Below, piece after piece: positions 7,658 through 14,595 of a DNA stretch of 16,817 nt. Within the stretch, counting starts at the first letter, position 1, and every line of letters starts with the position of its first letter. Position numbers and translations under genes: made by a program. The DNA lies in the NCBI GenBank assembly GCA_937926265.1, contig CALAZS010000041.1:1-16817 (forward strand), written 5' to 3'. The notes beneath the pieces are model-generated. The model was given only the letters and a program-made list of their open reading frames with translations, was not told where the DNA came from and ran no database searches. The stretch is from an uncultured Gammaproteobacteria bacterium. GTDB lineage: Bacteria > Pseudomonadota > Gammaproteobacteria > Chromatiales > Chromatiaceae.

Positions 7658-7686
7658 AATATAGATAATTTCACGGAATTGTACAA
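7658..7686 (-). promoter_or_regulatory. Promoter of the gpx-rudS-phrB operon, -35 inside a TGTACA box
   Basis: Read on the minus strand, TTGTAC (7686-7681) and TATATT (7663-7658) are separated by exactly 17 nt, a good sigma70-type promoter. The -10 hexamer lies 32 nt upstream of the GTG start, giving a leader of about 25 nt. The -35 hexamer coincides with the leftmost TGTACA box, so a protein bound there would block RNA polymerase. Confidence 0.68.
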
Positions 7687-7740
7687 GTAATTTCGAAAAA
7701 ATAATAAAAATTGTACAAAAATACTTGAATACTTGTACAA
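7679..7740. promoter_or_regulatory. Cluster of three TGTACA boxes, candidate LitR/CarH operators
   Basis: The hexamer TGTACA occurs at 7680-7685, 7712-7717 and 7734-7739, each in the context TTGTACAA. Start-to-start distances are 32 and 22 bp, close to three and two helical turns. An 8-bp direct repeat AATACTTG (7720-7735) runs into the third box. TGTACA-type elements are known targets of LitR-family light regulators, for example the T(G/A)TACA-N12-TGTA(C/T)A direct repeat reported for Pseudomonas putida PplR1; the spacing here differs. The same hexamer recurs upstream of the litR-like gene. Together they overlap both divergent promoters, which suggests coordinated repression. Confidence 0.7.
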
Positions 7741-7753
7741 AATCACCTATAAA
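7725..7753 (+). promoter_or_regulatory. Promoter of the fatty-acid modification operon
   Basis: TTGAAT (7725-7730) and TATAAA (7748-7753) are separated by 17 nt, a good match to a sigma70 promoter. The third TGTACA box (7734-7739) lies within the spacer and the second (7712-7717) just upstream of the -35. Transcription would start near 7760, about 37 nt before the ATG at 7797. Confidence 0.68.
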
Positions 7754-7796
7754 TTACACATCAGCTTATTGAGAAGGCCCAAATTCAGGAGAAAAC

Positions 7797-8846
7797 ATGA
7801 AATCTTCCCACGCCATGGCAATGAATATGTCGGAGAAAGGAATAGTACCTGACCAGGTACTCAGGATGGGGATTCGTCAGCTTCTAAAGACCAGGCTGAA
7901 AAATCTTCATCATGACCAGGTAGAGACTGTTACCAGTCAAAATCAGAAATTTATTGAAAGCATGGACCTCTCGCCAATTGCATTGTTGCCTGAAAAAGCC
8001 AACGAACAGCATTACGAAGTGCCGGCAAAATTCTTCCAGCATGTTCTGGGCAGCCATTTAAAATACAGTTGTGGATACTGGGCAGAAGAAACGCAGACTC
8101 TGAACCTGGCTGAAACAGATGCCCTGGTACAAACCTGTCAGCATGCTGATCTGCATGACGGCCAGGATATTCTTGAACTGGGTTGTGGCTGGGGATCCCT
8201 GACTCTGTGGATGGCTGAACATTATCCACGTAGCCATATCACGGCGGTTTCCAACTCTTCTTCGCAGGGTGATTACATCAGGCAGCAGGCTGAGCAGCGA
8301 AATTTAACCAACCTCGAAGTTATTACAGCAGACATAAATTCTTTTAAACCAGATGCTGTATACGACAGGGTAGTGTCAGTCGAAATGTTTGAGCATTTAC
8401 GCAATTACCGTCAAATGTATCAGCGTGTTGCGTCATGGTTGAAACCTGACGGAAAATTTTTTAAACATATTTTTGTGCATCGTTCCTGTGTCTATCCTTT
8501 TGAAGACAAGACTTCGACTGACTGGATGAGTCGTCATTTCTTCTCTGGTGGCATGATGCCTTCAGATGATTTGCCGCATTATTTCCAGGAGCACCTCAGC
8601 ATAGAAAAGCAGTGGCGTTGGGATGGTCGTCATTATGAAAAGACTTCAAATGCCTGGTTGAAAAAAATGGATGAGTCCAGGGAAGTGCTGCGCCCGGTAT
8701 TCGAAGATACGTACGGAAAGGATTTCGCAATGCTCTGGTGGCGTCGTTGGCGCCTGTTTTTTATGGCCTGTGCTGAACTGTTTGGTTACGAAGATGGCCA
8801 GCAGTGGTGGGTGAGTCACTACCTTTTCAAAAAGCCCAGGGGCTGA
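7797..8846 (+). CDS. CFA-synthase-like SAM-dependent methyltransferase (first paralogue)
   Basis: A 349-residue class I SAM methyltransferase of the cyclopropane-fatty-acid synthase/coclaurine N-methyltransferase-like group. Motif I is ILELGCGWG (residues 125-133). Upstream lie HYEVPAKFF and LKYSCGYW, where Cys92 matches the conserved active-site Cys of CFA synthases; VEMFEHL and His224 (FKHIF) match the Glu and His of the bicarbonate site by eye. The distinctive block DWMSRHFFSGGMMPSDDLP and the Trp-rich C-terminus mark a subgroup distinct from true Cfa. A strong AGGAG (7788-7792) precedes the ATG by 4 nt. It is the first gene of the six-gene operon. The substrate could be an unsaturated acyl chain of a phospholipid or a modified product of the second paralogue; the sequence does not decide. 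Confidence 0.85.
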   Translation: MKSSHAMAMNMSEKGIVPDQVLRMGIRQLLKTRLKNLHHDQVETVTSQNQKFIESMDLSPIALLPEKANEQHYEVPAKFFQHVLGSHLKYSCGYWAEETQTLNLAETDALVQTCQHADLHDGQDILELGCGWGSLTLWMAEHYPRSHITAVSNSSSQGDYIRQQAEQRNLTNLEVITADINSFKPDAVYDRVVSVEMFEHLRNYRQMYQRVASWLKPDGKFFKHIFVHRSCVYPFEDKTSTDWMSRHFFSGGMMPSDDLPHYFQEHLSIEKQWRWDGRHYEKTSNAWLKKMDESREVLRPVFEDTYGKDFAMLWWRRWRLFFMACAELFGYEDGQQWWVSHYLFKKPRG

Positions 8847-8848
8847 AA

Positions 8849-9667
8849 ATGAATTTAATGGATATATATCTTCTCGTTTTACCGACGGTGCTGGTCCTTG
8901 CAGTGATTGGCTGGCTGATTAGTCTGCCTGAGAATAATGTCAATGCTGTCGATTCATTCTGGTCAATGTTTTTCCTGGCTTCTGCACTGGTTGTTATCGC
9001 TGCGACCTCAGAATTAACCGGTAAAAACCTGCTGATATTCTGCCTGGTTGCAGTCTGGGCATTACGCTTGTCGGTTTTCCTGACTTTTAGAAACTGGGGC
9101 AAGGATGAAGACCGTCGATACCAGGCAATTCGTGCCAACAATAACCCCGGGTTTCGTTACAAGAGTTTTTACATTATTTACCTGTTTCAGGCATTGCTTG
9201 CCTCGGTGATCTTTATGGGACTTGCTCCCGGCTTGGTGGAGCCAGTTGAATTCAGGTGGTTTGATTTGATTGCCATATCATTAGCTGTTACTGGCATAGT
9301 TTACGAATCCATCGCCGATTGGCAGATGCTTCAGTTTAAATCCCGAAATAATCGCTCCAATGCTGTAATGAGTGATGGGTTATGGGGCTTGAGCCGCCAC
9401 CCTAACTATTTCGGTGAATTCCTGTTTTGGTGGGGAATGTTCCTGGCAATTGTTTCTATCCAGCATCTCTGGGTGGTCATTTCTCCACTTATTATGACTG
9501 TGCTGTTATTAAAGGTTTCAGGTGTGTCTCTTATGGAGAAAGACATCAAGACCCGACGTCCGGAATATGCGAAATATATTGAGAATACACCGGCATTTTT
9601 CCCAAGATTCTCTTCAGTATTTTCCAGTCATAAACTTAAGCATAAAGAGGCAGGTCAGGCGTTATGA
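8849..9667 (+). CDS. DUF1295 integral membrane protein (steroid 5-alpha-reductase/ICMT-like)
   Basis: A 272-residue polytopic membrane protein with about six to seven hydrophobic helices. The C-terminal half carries RHPNYFGEFLFWWG, WQMLQFKSR and EKDIKTRRPEYAKYI, the signature of DUF1295, related to steroid 5-alpha-reductase C-terminal domains and isoprenylcysteine carboxyl methyltransferases. That fold often reduces lipid double bonds with NADPH or methylates with SAM, but no reaction is assigned to this family with certainty. The frame is open from 8804, but ATG 8849 is preferred: it starts 2 nt after the previous stop, is preceded by AGGGG, and yields a clean membrane N-terminus. The stop overlaps the next ATG by 4 nt (ATGA). 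Its place between a fatty-acid methyltransferase and an FAD oxidoreductase suggests acyl-chain reduction in the inner membrane. Confidence 0.85.
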   Translation: MNLMDIYLLVLPTVLVLAVIGWLISLPENNVNAVDSFWSMFFLASALVVIAATSELTGKNLLIFCLVAVWALRLSVFLTFRNWGKDEDRRYQAIRANNNPGFRYKSFYIIYLFQALLASVIFMGLAPGLVEPVEFRWFDLIAISLAVTGIVYESIADWQMLQFKSRNNRSNAVMSDGLWGLSRHPNYFGEFLFWWGMFLAIVSIQHLWVVISPLIMTVLLLKVSGVSLMEKDIKTRRPEYAKYIENTPAFFPRFSSVFSSHKLKHKEAGQAL

Positions 9668-10974
9668 AGATAGCAATTATCGGTAGCGGTATCAGTGGCA
9701 ATACAGCTGCATATCATTTAAGCCAGGATCACGACGTCACTTTGTACGAGGCAGGTGATCACATCGGTGGACATACCCATACGCACGACATCGAGTGGAA
9801 GGGTACTACTTATGCGATTGATACCGGGTTTATTGTCTGTAACGACCGTACCTATCCGAATTTTCTGAATCTACTTGATGAACTGAATGTAGAAAAGCAG
9901 GCCACTGAAATGAGTTTTTCAGTTATGAATCAGGATACCGGCCTCGAATACAACGGTCATTCGCTGGATACCCTGTTTGCCCAGCGCAGTAATATTGTTA
10001 ACCCGGTATTTCACCGTATGTTGTGGGATATCATTCGTTTCAATCGCCAGTCCCGTCTACTGCTTGAATCCGGTGATGATGATATCAGCCTCGGTGAATA
10101 CCTTCATGCCAACCGTTATCACCGTGAGTTCATTGAAAACTATATTGTTCCGATGGGTGCGGCTATCTGGTCTACCGACCCTGCATCAATGTATGACTTT
10201 CCGGCGAAGTTTTTCATACGCTTTTTTGAAAATCATGGTTTATTGAATATCAAGAACCGCCCCCAGTGGTACGTTATTAAAGGCGGTTCGAGAGAGTACG
10301 TTAAAGCGATGTCGCAGCGTTACTCAAACAAGGTCAAACTTAATGCGCCGGTTGATTCTGTTAAGCGCACACCCGTTGGTGTGATTGTCAAAGCCAGGGG
10401 GCAGGCTGATGCAAAGTTCGATGCAGTATTCTTTGCCTGTCACAGTGACCAGGCTCTGAAGATTCTCGGCAAAGATGCCACGTTACTTGAAAGGGAAACT
10501 TTGTCAGCCATTCAGTACCAGGCAAATGAGGCTGTTTTGCATACTGATGAAAAGCTGTTGCCGGGCAACCGCAAGGCATGGGCTTCCTGGAATTACAATG
10601 TTTCGGCCTCCGGTCAACAGGGAGCCGCTGTTACCTATCACATGAATACCCTGCAGTCCCTGCAAGCTGAAGACCAGTTCTGTGTAACCCTGAATGCAAC
10701 CGACAAGATTAACCCATCAAAGATCATCAAAAAGATGGTTTATCACCATCCGATGTTTACCCTTGATGCCATTCAGGCTCAGAAAAATATCAAGGCTATC
10801 AACCAGGGGGCAACGTATTTCTGTGGAGCTTACTGGCATAACGGTTTTCATGAAGATGGTGTCGTCAGCGCACTGAATGCCGTCAATGCATTTAATTTCC
10901 ACCATAATGGCCTTGATAAGAATGGGCAAAAGGACAGTTCAGATGCAAAGCAGTATCTACAAAGGGCAAGTTAG
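9664..10974 (+). CDS. FAD-dependent oxidoreductase, amine-oxidase/desaturase-like (COG2907 type)
   Basis: A 436-residue flavoprotein. It opens with a dinucleotide-binding fold, IAIIGSGISGNTAAYHL (Gly7, Gly9, Gly12), followed by acidic Glu29 ending the second strand and the GGHTHTH flavin segment, then IDTGFIVCNDRTYPNFL. A later PMGAAIWSTDP and C-terminal FCGAYWHNGFHEDGVVSALNA complete the FAD site. This type (predicted NAD/FAD-binding protein COG2907) is repeatedly found next to DUF1365 and CFA-synthase genes. It is related to phytoene-desaturase/amine-oxidase flavoproteins, so acyl-chain desaturation or dehydrogenation is plausible. A role like UfaD, the desaturase of bacterial furan fatty-acid synthesis, is attractive, but homology to UfaD could not be checked. 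ATGA overlap with the preceding gene and 32-nt overlap with the next show tight coupling. Confidence 0.88.
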   Translation: MKIAIIGSGISGNTAAYHLSQDHDVTLYEAGDHIGGHTHTHDIEWKGTTYAIDTGFIVCNDRTYPNFLNLLDELNVEKQATEMSFSVMNQDTGLEYNGHSLDTLFAQRSNIVNPVFHRMLWDIIRFNRQSRLLLESGDDDISLGEYLHANRYHREFIENYIVPMGAAIWSTDPASMYDFPAKFFIRFFENHGLLNIKNRPQWYVIKGGSREYVKAMSQRYSNKVKLNAPVDSVKRTPVGVIVKARGQADAKFDAVFFACHSDQALKILGKDATLLERETLSAIQYQANEAVLHTDEKLLPGNRKAWASWNYNVSASGQQGAAVTYHMNTLQSLQAEDQFCVTLNATDKINPSKIIKKMVYHHPMFTLDAIQAQKNIKAINQGATYFCGAYWHNGFHEDGVVSALNAVNAFNFHHNGLDKNGQKDSSDAKQYLQRAS

Positions 10975-11719
10975 GCATCGTCGTTTTTCACCGACTGATC
11001 ATGCTTTCAGCTATAAGCTGTTCATGATGTATGTTGACTTGGAAGAACTGCCAACGGTATTCAAAAAGTTCTGGTTATGGTCTTTTAATAAGGCCAACCT
11101 GGCATTCTTTGACCGGAAAGATCATGTTGGTGACAGTCAAGAATCTCTCGAAAGCACTATTAGAAATATTGTTCGGGAGCACACCGGCAAACATCATCAT
11201 GGGCCGATCAGGTTGCTCACCCATTTTCGTTACTTCGGTTTCTGTTTCAACCCGGTAAGCTTCTATTACTGTTTCAACGGATCTTCCGGTGAACTTGACT
11301 ATGTCGTGTGTGAAGTAAGCAATACACCCTGGAATGAAAAACATATCTACGTACTGGATAGAAAAGCCGCAGTTGAAGATAACCATGTGCTGGTATTCGA
11401 ACAGCCTAAAGAGTTTCATGTGTCACCTTTCATGCCTATGGCAGTTGATTATCGTTGGCACTTCTCAGAACCGGGCGAACAGCTTAATGTGCACATGGCC
11501 AACATCGAGTCAGGCGAGAAAAGTTTCGATGCCACCTTGAGGCTGAATAAATTACCGGTTAACTCGTTGAATCTTGCCAGGGTGTTAACTCTATTTCCTT
11601 TTATGACCATCAAAATTGTTGTGCTGATTTATTTTCAGGCGCTGCGCCTCTGGTTAAAGAAAGTTCCATTTTATCCTCATCCCAAACATGAAAATGCAAC
11701 AGGAGAATCGAAATTATGA
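10943..11719 (+). CDS. DUF1365 family protein
   Basis: A 258-residue protein of PF07103. It begins SSIYKGQVRHRRFSPTDHAF and contains the diagnostic GPIRLLTHFRYFGFCFNPVS block followed by FYYCFN, VVCEVSNTPWNEKHIYVL and FHVSPFMPM. The biochemical role is unknown; the family is almost always encoded with a COG2907 flavoprotein and a CFA-synthase homologue and has been linked to singlet-oxygen responses in Rhodobacter. A hydrophobic stretch near residues 215-235 (VLTLFPFMTIKIVVLIYF) suggests membrane contact. The frame is open from 10877, but ATG 10943, preceded by AAGGA at a good distance, gives the normal family start; it lies inside the flavoprotein gene by 32 nt. The stop overlaps the next ATG by 4 nt. 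Confidence 0.9.
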   Translation: MQSSIYKGQVRHRRFSPTDHAFSYKLFMMYVDLEELPTVFKKFWLWSFNKANLAFFDRKDHVGDSQESLESTIRNIVREHTGKHHHGPIRLLTHFRYFGFCFNPVSFYYCFNGSSGELDYVVCEVSNTPWNEKHIYVLDRKAAVEDNHVLVFEQPKEFHVSPFMPMAVDYRWHFSEPGEQLNVHMANIESGEKSFDATLRLNKLPVNSLNLARVLTLFPFMTIKIVVLIYFQALRLWLKKVPFYPHPKHENATGESKL

Positions 11720-12990
11720 AATCCAGTATTATTCCCTATGAGTCCGCATTGCCATATGAATCTGCATTGCTGGAAAATTCTAAGGAATCCTGGCTGCAAA
11801 ATCTTGCGCGCAAACAGGTTGTCTCCAGGTTACAGGGCTTAAGCCATGGTGAGTTGATTATTCGAGAAGGTAATAACGAAAGTTACTTTGGTGATACGGT
11901 AACTGAGGACAGGCCACGTATTCATGTTCAGGTACATCATGCGAGTTTCTGGAGTGATATTGCCTTTGGCGGTGGTGTTGGTGCCGGCGAGGCATATATC
12001 AAGGGCAGCTGGAGTTGCAATGACCTCGTTGGTCTATTGAGACTGTTGATAAAAAACCAGTCTGTCACTGACACCATTGACAGCCAGTTATTAAATATTA
12101 AAAAACCAATCCTTAAAGCGTTGCATTATCTTAGTCGTAATACGCGAAGTGGTAGCGTGAAAAACATTCGTGCCCACTATGATTTAAGTAACAATTTCTT
12201 TGAACTGTTTTTAGATAAGACCATGATGTATTCATGTGCTTATTACGACGGGCAGGCAAAGTCACTGGAGAAAGCCTCGGTCGCCAAACTTGACATGGTC
12301 TGCCAGAAACTGGAATTAAAACCCGAAGATCATCTGCTTGAAATCGGTACAGGCTGGGGTGGACTGGCACTTCATGCGGCTCAGAATTATGGTTGCAAGG
12401 TAACCACCACGACAATTTCAAAAGAACAGTATCACTATGCCAAGTCACGTATTGCGCAGGCGGGACTCTCACATCGTGTTGAAGTACTTTTAAATGATTA
12501 CCGGGACCTGGAAGGGCGGTATGACAAAGTCGTTTCAATCGAAATGATCGAAGCGGTTGGTCATCAGTTTCTCGATACTTATTTTGAACAATGCAACCGC
12601 CTGCTGAAGCCATCCGGCAGGATGTTAATTCAGGCGATAACCATAATCGATAAACGTTACAAGTCTGCCTTAAAGCGGGTTGATTTTATCAAGCAGTATA
12701 TTTTTCCAGGTGGTTTTTTACCATCGGTGACTGCAATGAGCCAGTCTATAGCTAATGCTACCGATATGAAAATCATTCATTTACAGGATATTGGCGAGCA
12801 CTACGCGACTACGTTGAATGACTGGAAGAAACGTTTTCTTAATCGCATTGATGAGGTGAGAGACCAGGGCTATTCCGATATGTTTATACGTATGTGGGAG
12901 TACTACCTTGACTACTGCCAGGCTGGTTTCAGGGAGAACTACCTCGGAACGGTACAGATACTTATGCATAAAGATGCTCATGCCCACTAA
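11716..12990 (+). CDS. CFA-synthase family SAM-dependent fatty-acyl methyltransferase (second paralogue)
   Basis: A 424-residue protein with the full cyclopropane-fatty-acyl-phospholipid synthase layout: an N-terminal lipid-contact domain (about 35-130), ARAHYDLSNNFF-like entry motif (here RAHYDLSNNFFELFL), conserved Cys174 (MMYSCAYY), SAM motif LLEIGTGWGG (207-216), Glu279 (EMIEAVG) and YIFPGGFLPS. It methylates double bonds of phospholipid acyl chains at the inner membrane. Where E. coli Cfa has LHTIG with the bicarbonate-binding His, this protein reads IQAIT, so that His appears replaced by Gln306. That may favour methylation over ring closure. The AGGAG Shine-Dalgarno (11701-11705) and ATGA overlap with DUF1365 fix the start. 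The N-terminus has a tandem PYESAL duplication. It could be a plain Cfa or a UfaM-like methylase of furan fatty-acid synthesis. Confidence 0.9.
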   Translation: MKSSIIPYESALPYESALLENSKESWLQNLARKQVVSRLQGLSHGELIIREGNNESYFGDTVTEDRPRIHVQVHHASFWSDIAFGGGVGAGEAYIKGSWSCNDLVGLLRLLIKNQSVTDTIDSQLLNIKKPILKALHYLSRNTRSGSVKNIRAHYDLSNNFFELFLDKTMMYSCAYYDGQAKSLEKASVAKLDMVCQKLELKPEDHLLEIGTGWGGLALHAAQNYGCKVTTTTISKEQYHYAKSRIAQAGLSHRVEVLLNDYRDLEGRYDKVVSIEMIEAVGHQFLDTYFEQCNRLLKPSGRMLIQAITIIDKRYKSALKRVDFIKQYIFPGGFLPSVTAMSQSIANATDMKIIHLQDIGEHYATTLNDWKKRFLNRIDEVRDQGYSDMFIRMWEYYLDYCQAGFRENYLGTVQILMHKDAHAH

Positions 12991-13573
12991 CTCAATCCCC
13001 GTTAACTACTGTACTCAGTGTGGAGAAAATGTCTCGGTTAAAGTGCCGTCAGACGATGACCGTCCAAGACACATCTGTGATGCCTGTGGATATATTCACT
13101 ACCAGAACCCGAAAGTTGTGAACGGTGCAATTATCGAGTGGCAAAACAGAATTTTACTTTGCAAACGTGCAATTGAGCCAAGGCATGGTTACTGGACATT
13201 ACCTGCCGGGTTTATGGAAAACGGTGAAACCACTTACCAGGGAGCAGCAAGAGAGACCTGGGAAGAGGCAAGGGCGAATATTGAAATCGAAGGGCTTTAC
13301 CTTGCTGCCAACCTGCCGCACATCAACCAGGTTTACATGCTTTTTAAAGCGAGGTTGCTGGATACGGATTTCGGTCCCGGTCCTGAATCTTTGGAAGTGG
13401 CACTATTCGATGAAGAGGATATCCCCTGGGATGATTTGGCGTTTCCGGTAATCAAAAAGGGCCTGGAACTTTATCTGGAAAACCGCCGGCAAGGAGAATT
13501 TCCTGTCCGCATGATCGACATAGTGCGTCATGATGATGAAAGCCAAACATTGGAAATTACGGTAATTAATTGA
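12980..13573 (+). CDS. Zinc-ribbon NUDIX hydrolase
   Basis: A 197-residue cytoplasmic NUDIX protein. The N-terminus is a zinc ribbon with Cys11, Cys14, Cys33 and Cys36 (CTQCG and CDACG), followed by HYQNPKVVNGAIIEW and the NUDIX box from about residue 75: G-x5-E-x7-RETWEE, in which the usual glycine after EEx is Arg. The catalytic Glu residues (REtwEE) are intact. Close families hydrolyse nucleoside-diphosphate compounds such as ADP-ribose or NADH; the substrate is not clear. Three in-frame ATGs (12908, 12974, 12980) exist; 12980 gives the normal family start and overlaps the preceding gene by 11 nt, 12974 is an equal alternative. Its position as last gene of the light/lipid operon could mean clearance of damaged nucleotides or cofactors, which is inference. 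Confidence 0.87.
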   Translation: MPTNSIPVNYCTQCGENVSVKVPSDDDRPRHICDACGYIHYQNPKVVNGAIIEWQNRILLCKRAIEPRHGYWTLPAGFMENGETTYQGAARETWEEARANIEIEGLYLAANLPHINQVYMLFKARLLDTDFGPGPESLEVALFDEEDIPWDDLAFPVIKKGLELYLENRRQGEFPVRMIDIVRHDDESQTLEITVIN

Positions 13574-13593
13574 AACAAAAGATTTATGGATCA

Positions 13594-13609
13594 ATATTTG
13601 TACAAATAT
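13594..13609. promoter_or_regulatory. 16-bp perfect palindrome with TGTACA core upstream of the litR-like gene
   Basis: ATATTTGTACAAATAT is a perfect palindrome, 66 nt upstream of the regulator's ATG, in the 101-bp gap after the NUDIX gene. Its core is the same TTGTACAA as the three boxes in the divergent promoter region. A TTGTAC hexamer within it could serve as a -35, but the sequence 17 nt downstream (TAAGTA) is a poor -10, so the promoter is not assigned. Self-repression of the regulator through this site is the simplest reading. Confidence 0.68.
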
Positions 13610-13674
13610 GTTAATTTCTTTAAGTATGTTTAATAAAAATGTAGAACTTTTTAAAATGAAATCGGAATATAAAA

Positions 13675-14595
13675 ATGGATAATTTTCCAATAAGGGTTCT
13701 TTCAGAGAAAACCGGTGTCGCACCAACAACACTGCGTGCCTGGGAAAGGCGATACGGTTTGCTTAAACCGCAGAGAACACCGAAAGGTCATCGATTATAT
13801 GATGCCAAAGATGTTGATGCCGTGAATCGTATCGTTAACCTGCTGAATGAAAATTACACCATCAGCAAAGCAATTACTGCGATCAAGCTGGAGGAGATCC
13901 AGGAAAAAATTGAAGCCGGCACAACCGAAGCCAGCTCAAGAGAAGCAGAACCCAATACTGATCACTGGGTTGATTTCCACAACCGGTTTCTAAATGCAAT
14001 CGAACAGTTCGATGAAGCCAGGCTCGACAGCATTTACAACGAAGCGCTATCTTTGTACCCGATAGACCTGGTCTCTTCGCAAATATTGCGCCCTTTGCTG
14101 AAAACGCTTGGACAACGCTGGGAAGAACGCGATGCAGGTATTGCCGAGGAACACTTTTTTACCAGCTATCTCAGAAACAAGGTAGGTGCAAGGCTGCACC
14201 ATTCATCTGGCAAAAGTAATGGCAGCCGAATACTGCTGGCCTGCATGCCGGGTGAGTTTCATGAACTGGGCAGTCTGCTGTTTGGCCTGTCAGCCATGAG
14301 CCGTGGTTATAGAATCCTGTTTCTCGGTGCTGACTTACCTTTGGACCAGATACCTCACGTGGTTAATTCCACTGAAATTGATGCTGTGCTGCTTTCAGCT
14401 GTTAACGTTACCTTAAGGGGGCAGCTTGCCCGCCAACTAGAAAAACTGGCCGGAGAATTAACTATTCCTGTTATGCTCGGTGGCAGTGGTAATACTGATA
14501 TCGGTGATCTTAATGATGAGCTTATTGTTCTGTTAGGCGACAGTTACCGAAATGCACTGCAGTTACTCGAAGAAACACTTCCAGCACATCGATAA
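13675..14595 (+). CDS. litR: LitR/CarH-type MerR regulator, adenosylcobalamin light sensor
   Basis: A 306-residue repressor: MerR helix-turn-helix at about 4-70 (RVLSEKTGVAPTTLRAWERR, PKGHRLYDAKDV), a four-helix light-sensing domain (about 95-185) and a Rossmann-like B12-binding domain (about 185-300). The CarH photosensor signature W-x9-E-H is exact: Trp149, Glu159, His160. The B12 motif E-x-H-x-x-G is GEFHELG, with His196 as likely lower cobalt ligand; the 36-residue spacing between His160 and His196 matches Thermus CarH closely. This predicts a class I, B12-binding member, in which dark AdoB12 holds a DNA-binding tetramer and light cleaves the Co-C bond to release DNA. TGTACA boxes upstream of this gene and in the divergent operon promoters are the likely targets. 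Start ATG 13675 has a weak GGA 8 nt upstream. Confidence 0.93.
   Translation: MDNFPIRVLSEKTGVAPTTLRAWERRYGLLKPQRTPKGHRLYDAKDVDAVNRIVNLLNENYTISKAITAIKLEEIQEKIEAGTTEASSREAEPNTDHWVDFHNRFLNAIEQFDEARLDSIYNEALSLYPIDLVSSQILRPLLKTLGQRWEERDAGIAEEHFFTSYLRNKVGARLHHSSGKSNGSRILLACMPGEFHELGSLLFGLSAMSRGYRILFLGADLPLDQIPHVVNSTEIDAVLLSAVNVTLRGQLARQLEKLAGELTIPVMLGGSGNTDIGDLNDELIVLLGDSYRNALQLLEETLPAHR

Noticed and set aside
7627..7746. N-terminal extension of the glutathione peroxidase reading frame to 7746
   Set aside because: It would cover the promoter and TGTACA boxes, lacks a ribosome site, and hides a clean signal peptide that starts at the GTG with a good GGAG.
7680..7757. Exact P. putida PplR1 direct repeat T(G/A)TACA-N12-TGTA(C/T)A
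   Set aside because: Half-sites are present but none are separated by 12 nt; spacings are 26 and 16 nt, so only the hexamer similarity is claimed.
12131..12613. 160-codon open frame on the minus strand
   Set aside because: It lies wholly antisense to the well-supported CFA-like gene, and its product shows no recognisable family pattern.
13598..13626. Promoter TTGTAC-17-TAAGTA for the litR-like gene
   Set aside because: The -35 is acceptable but the -10 matches consensus at only two positions, so only the palindrome is reported.
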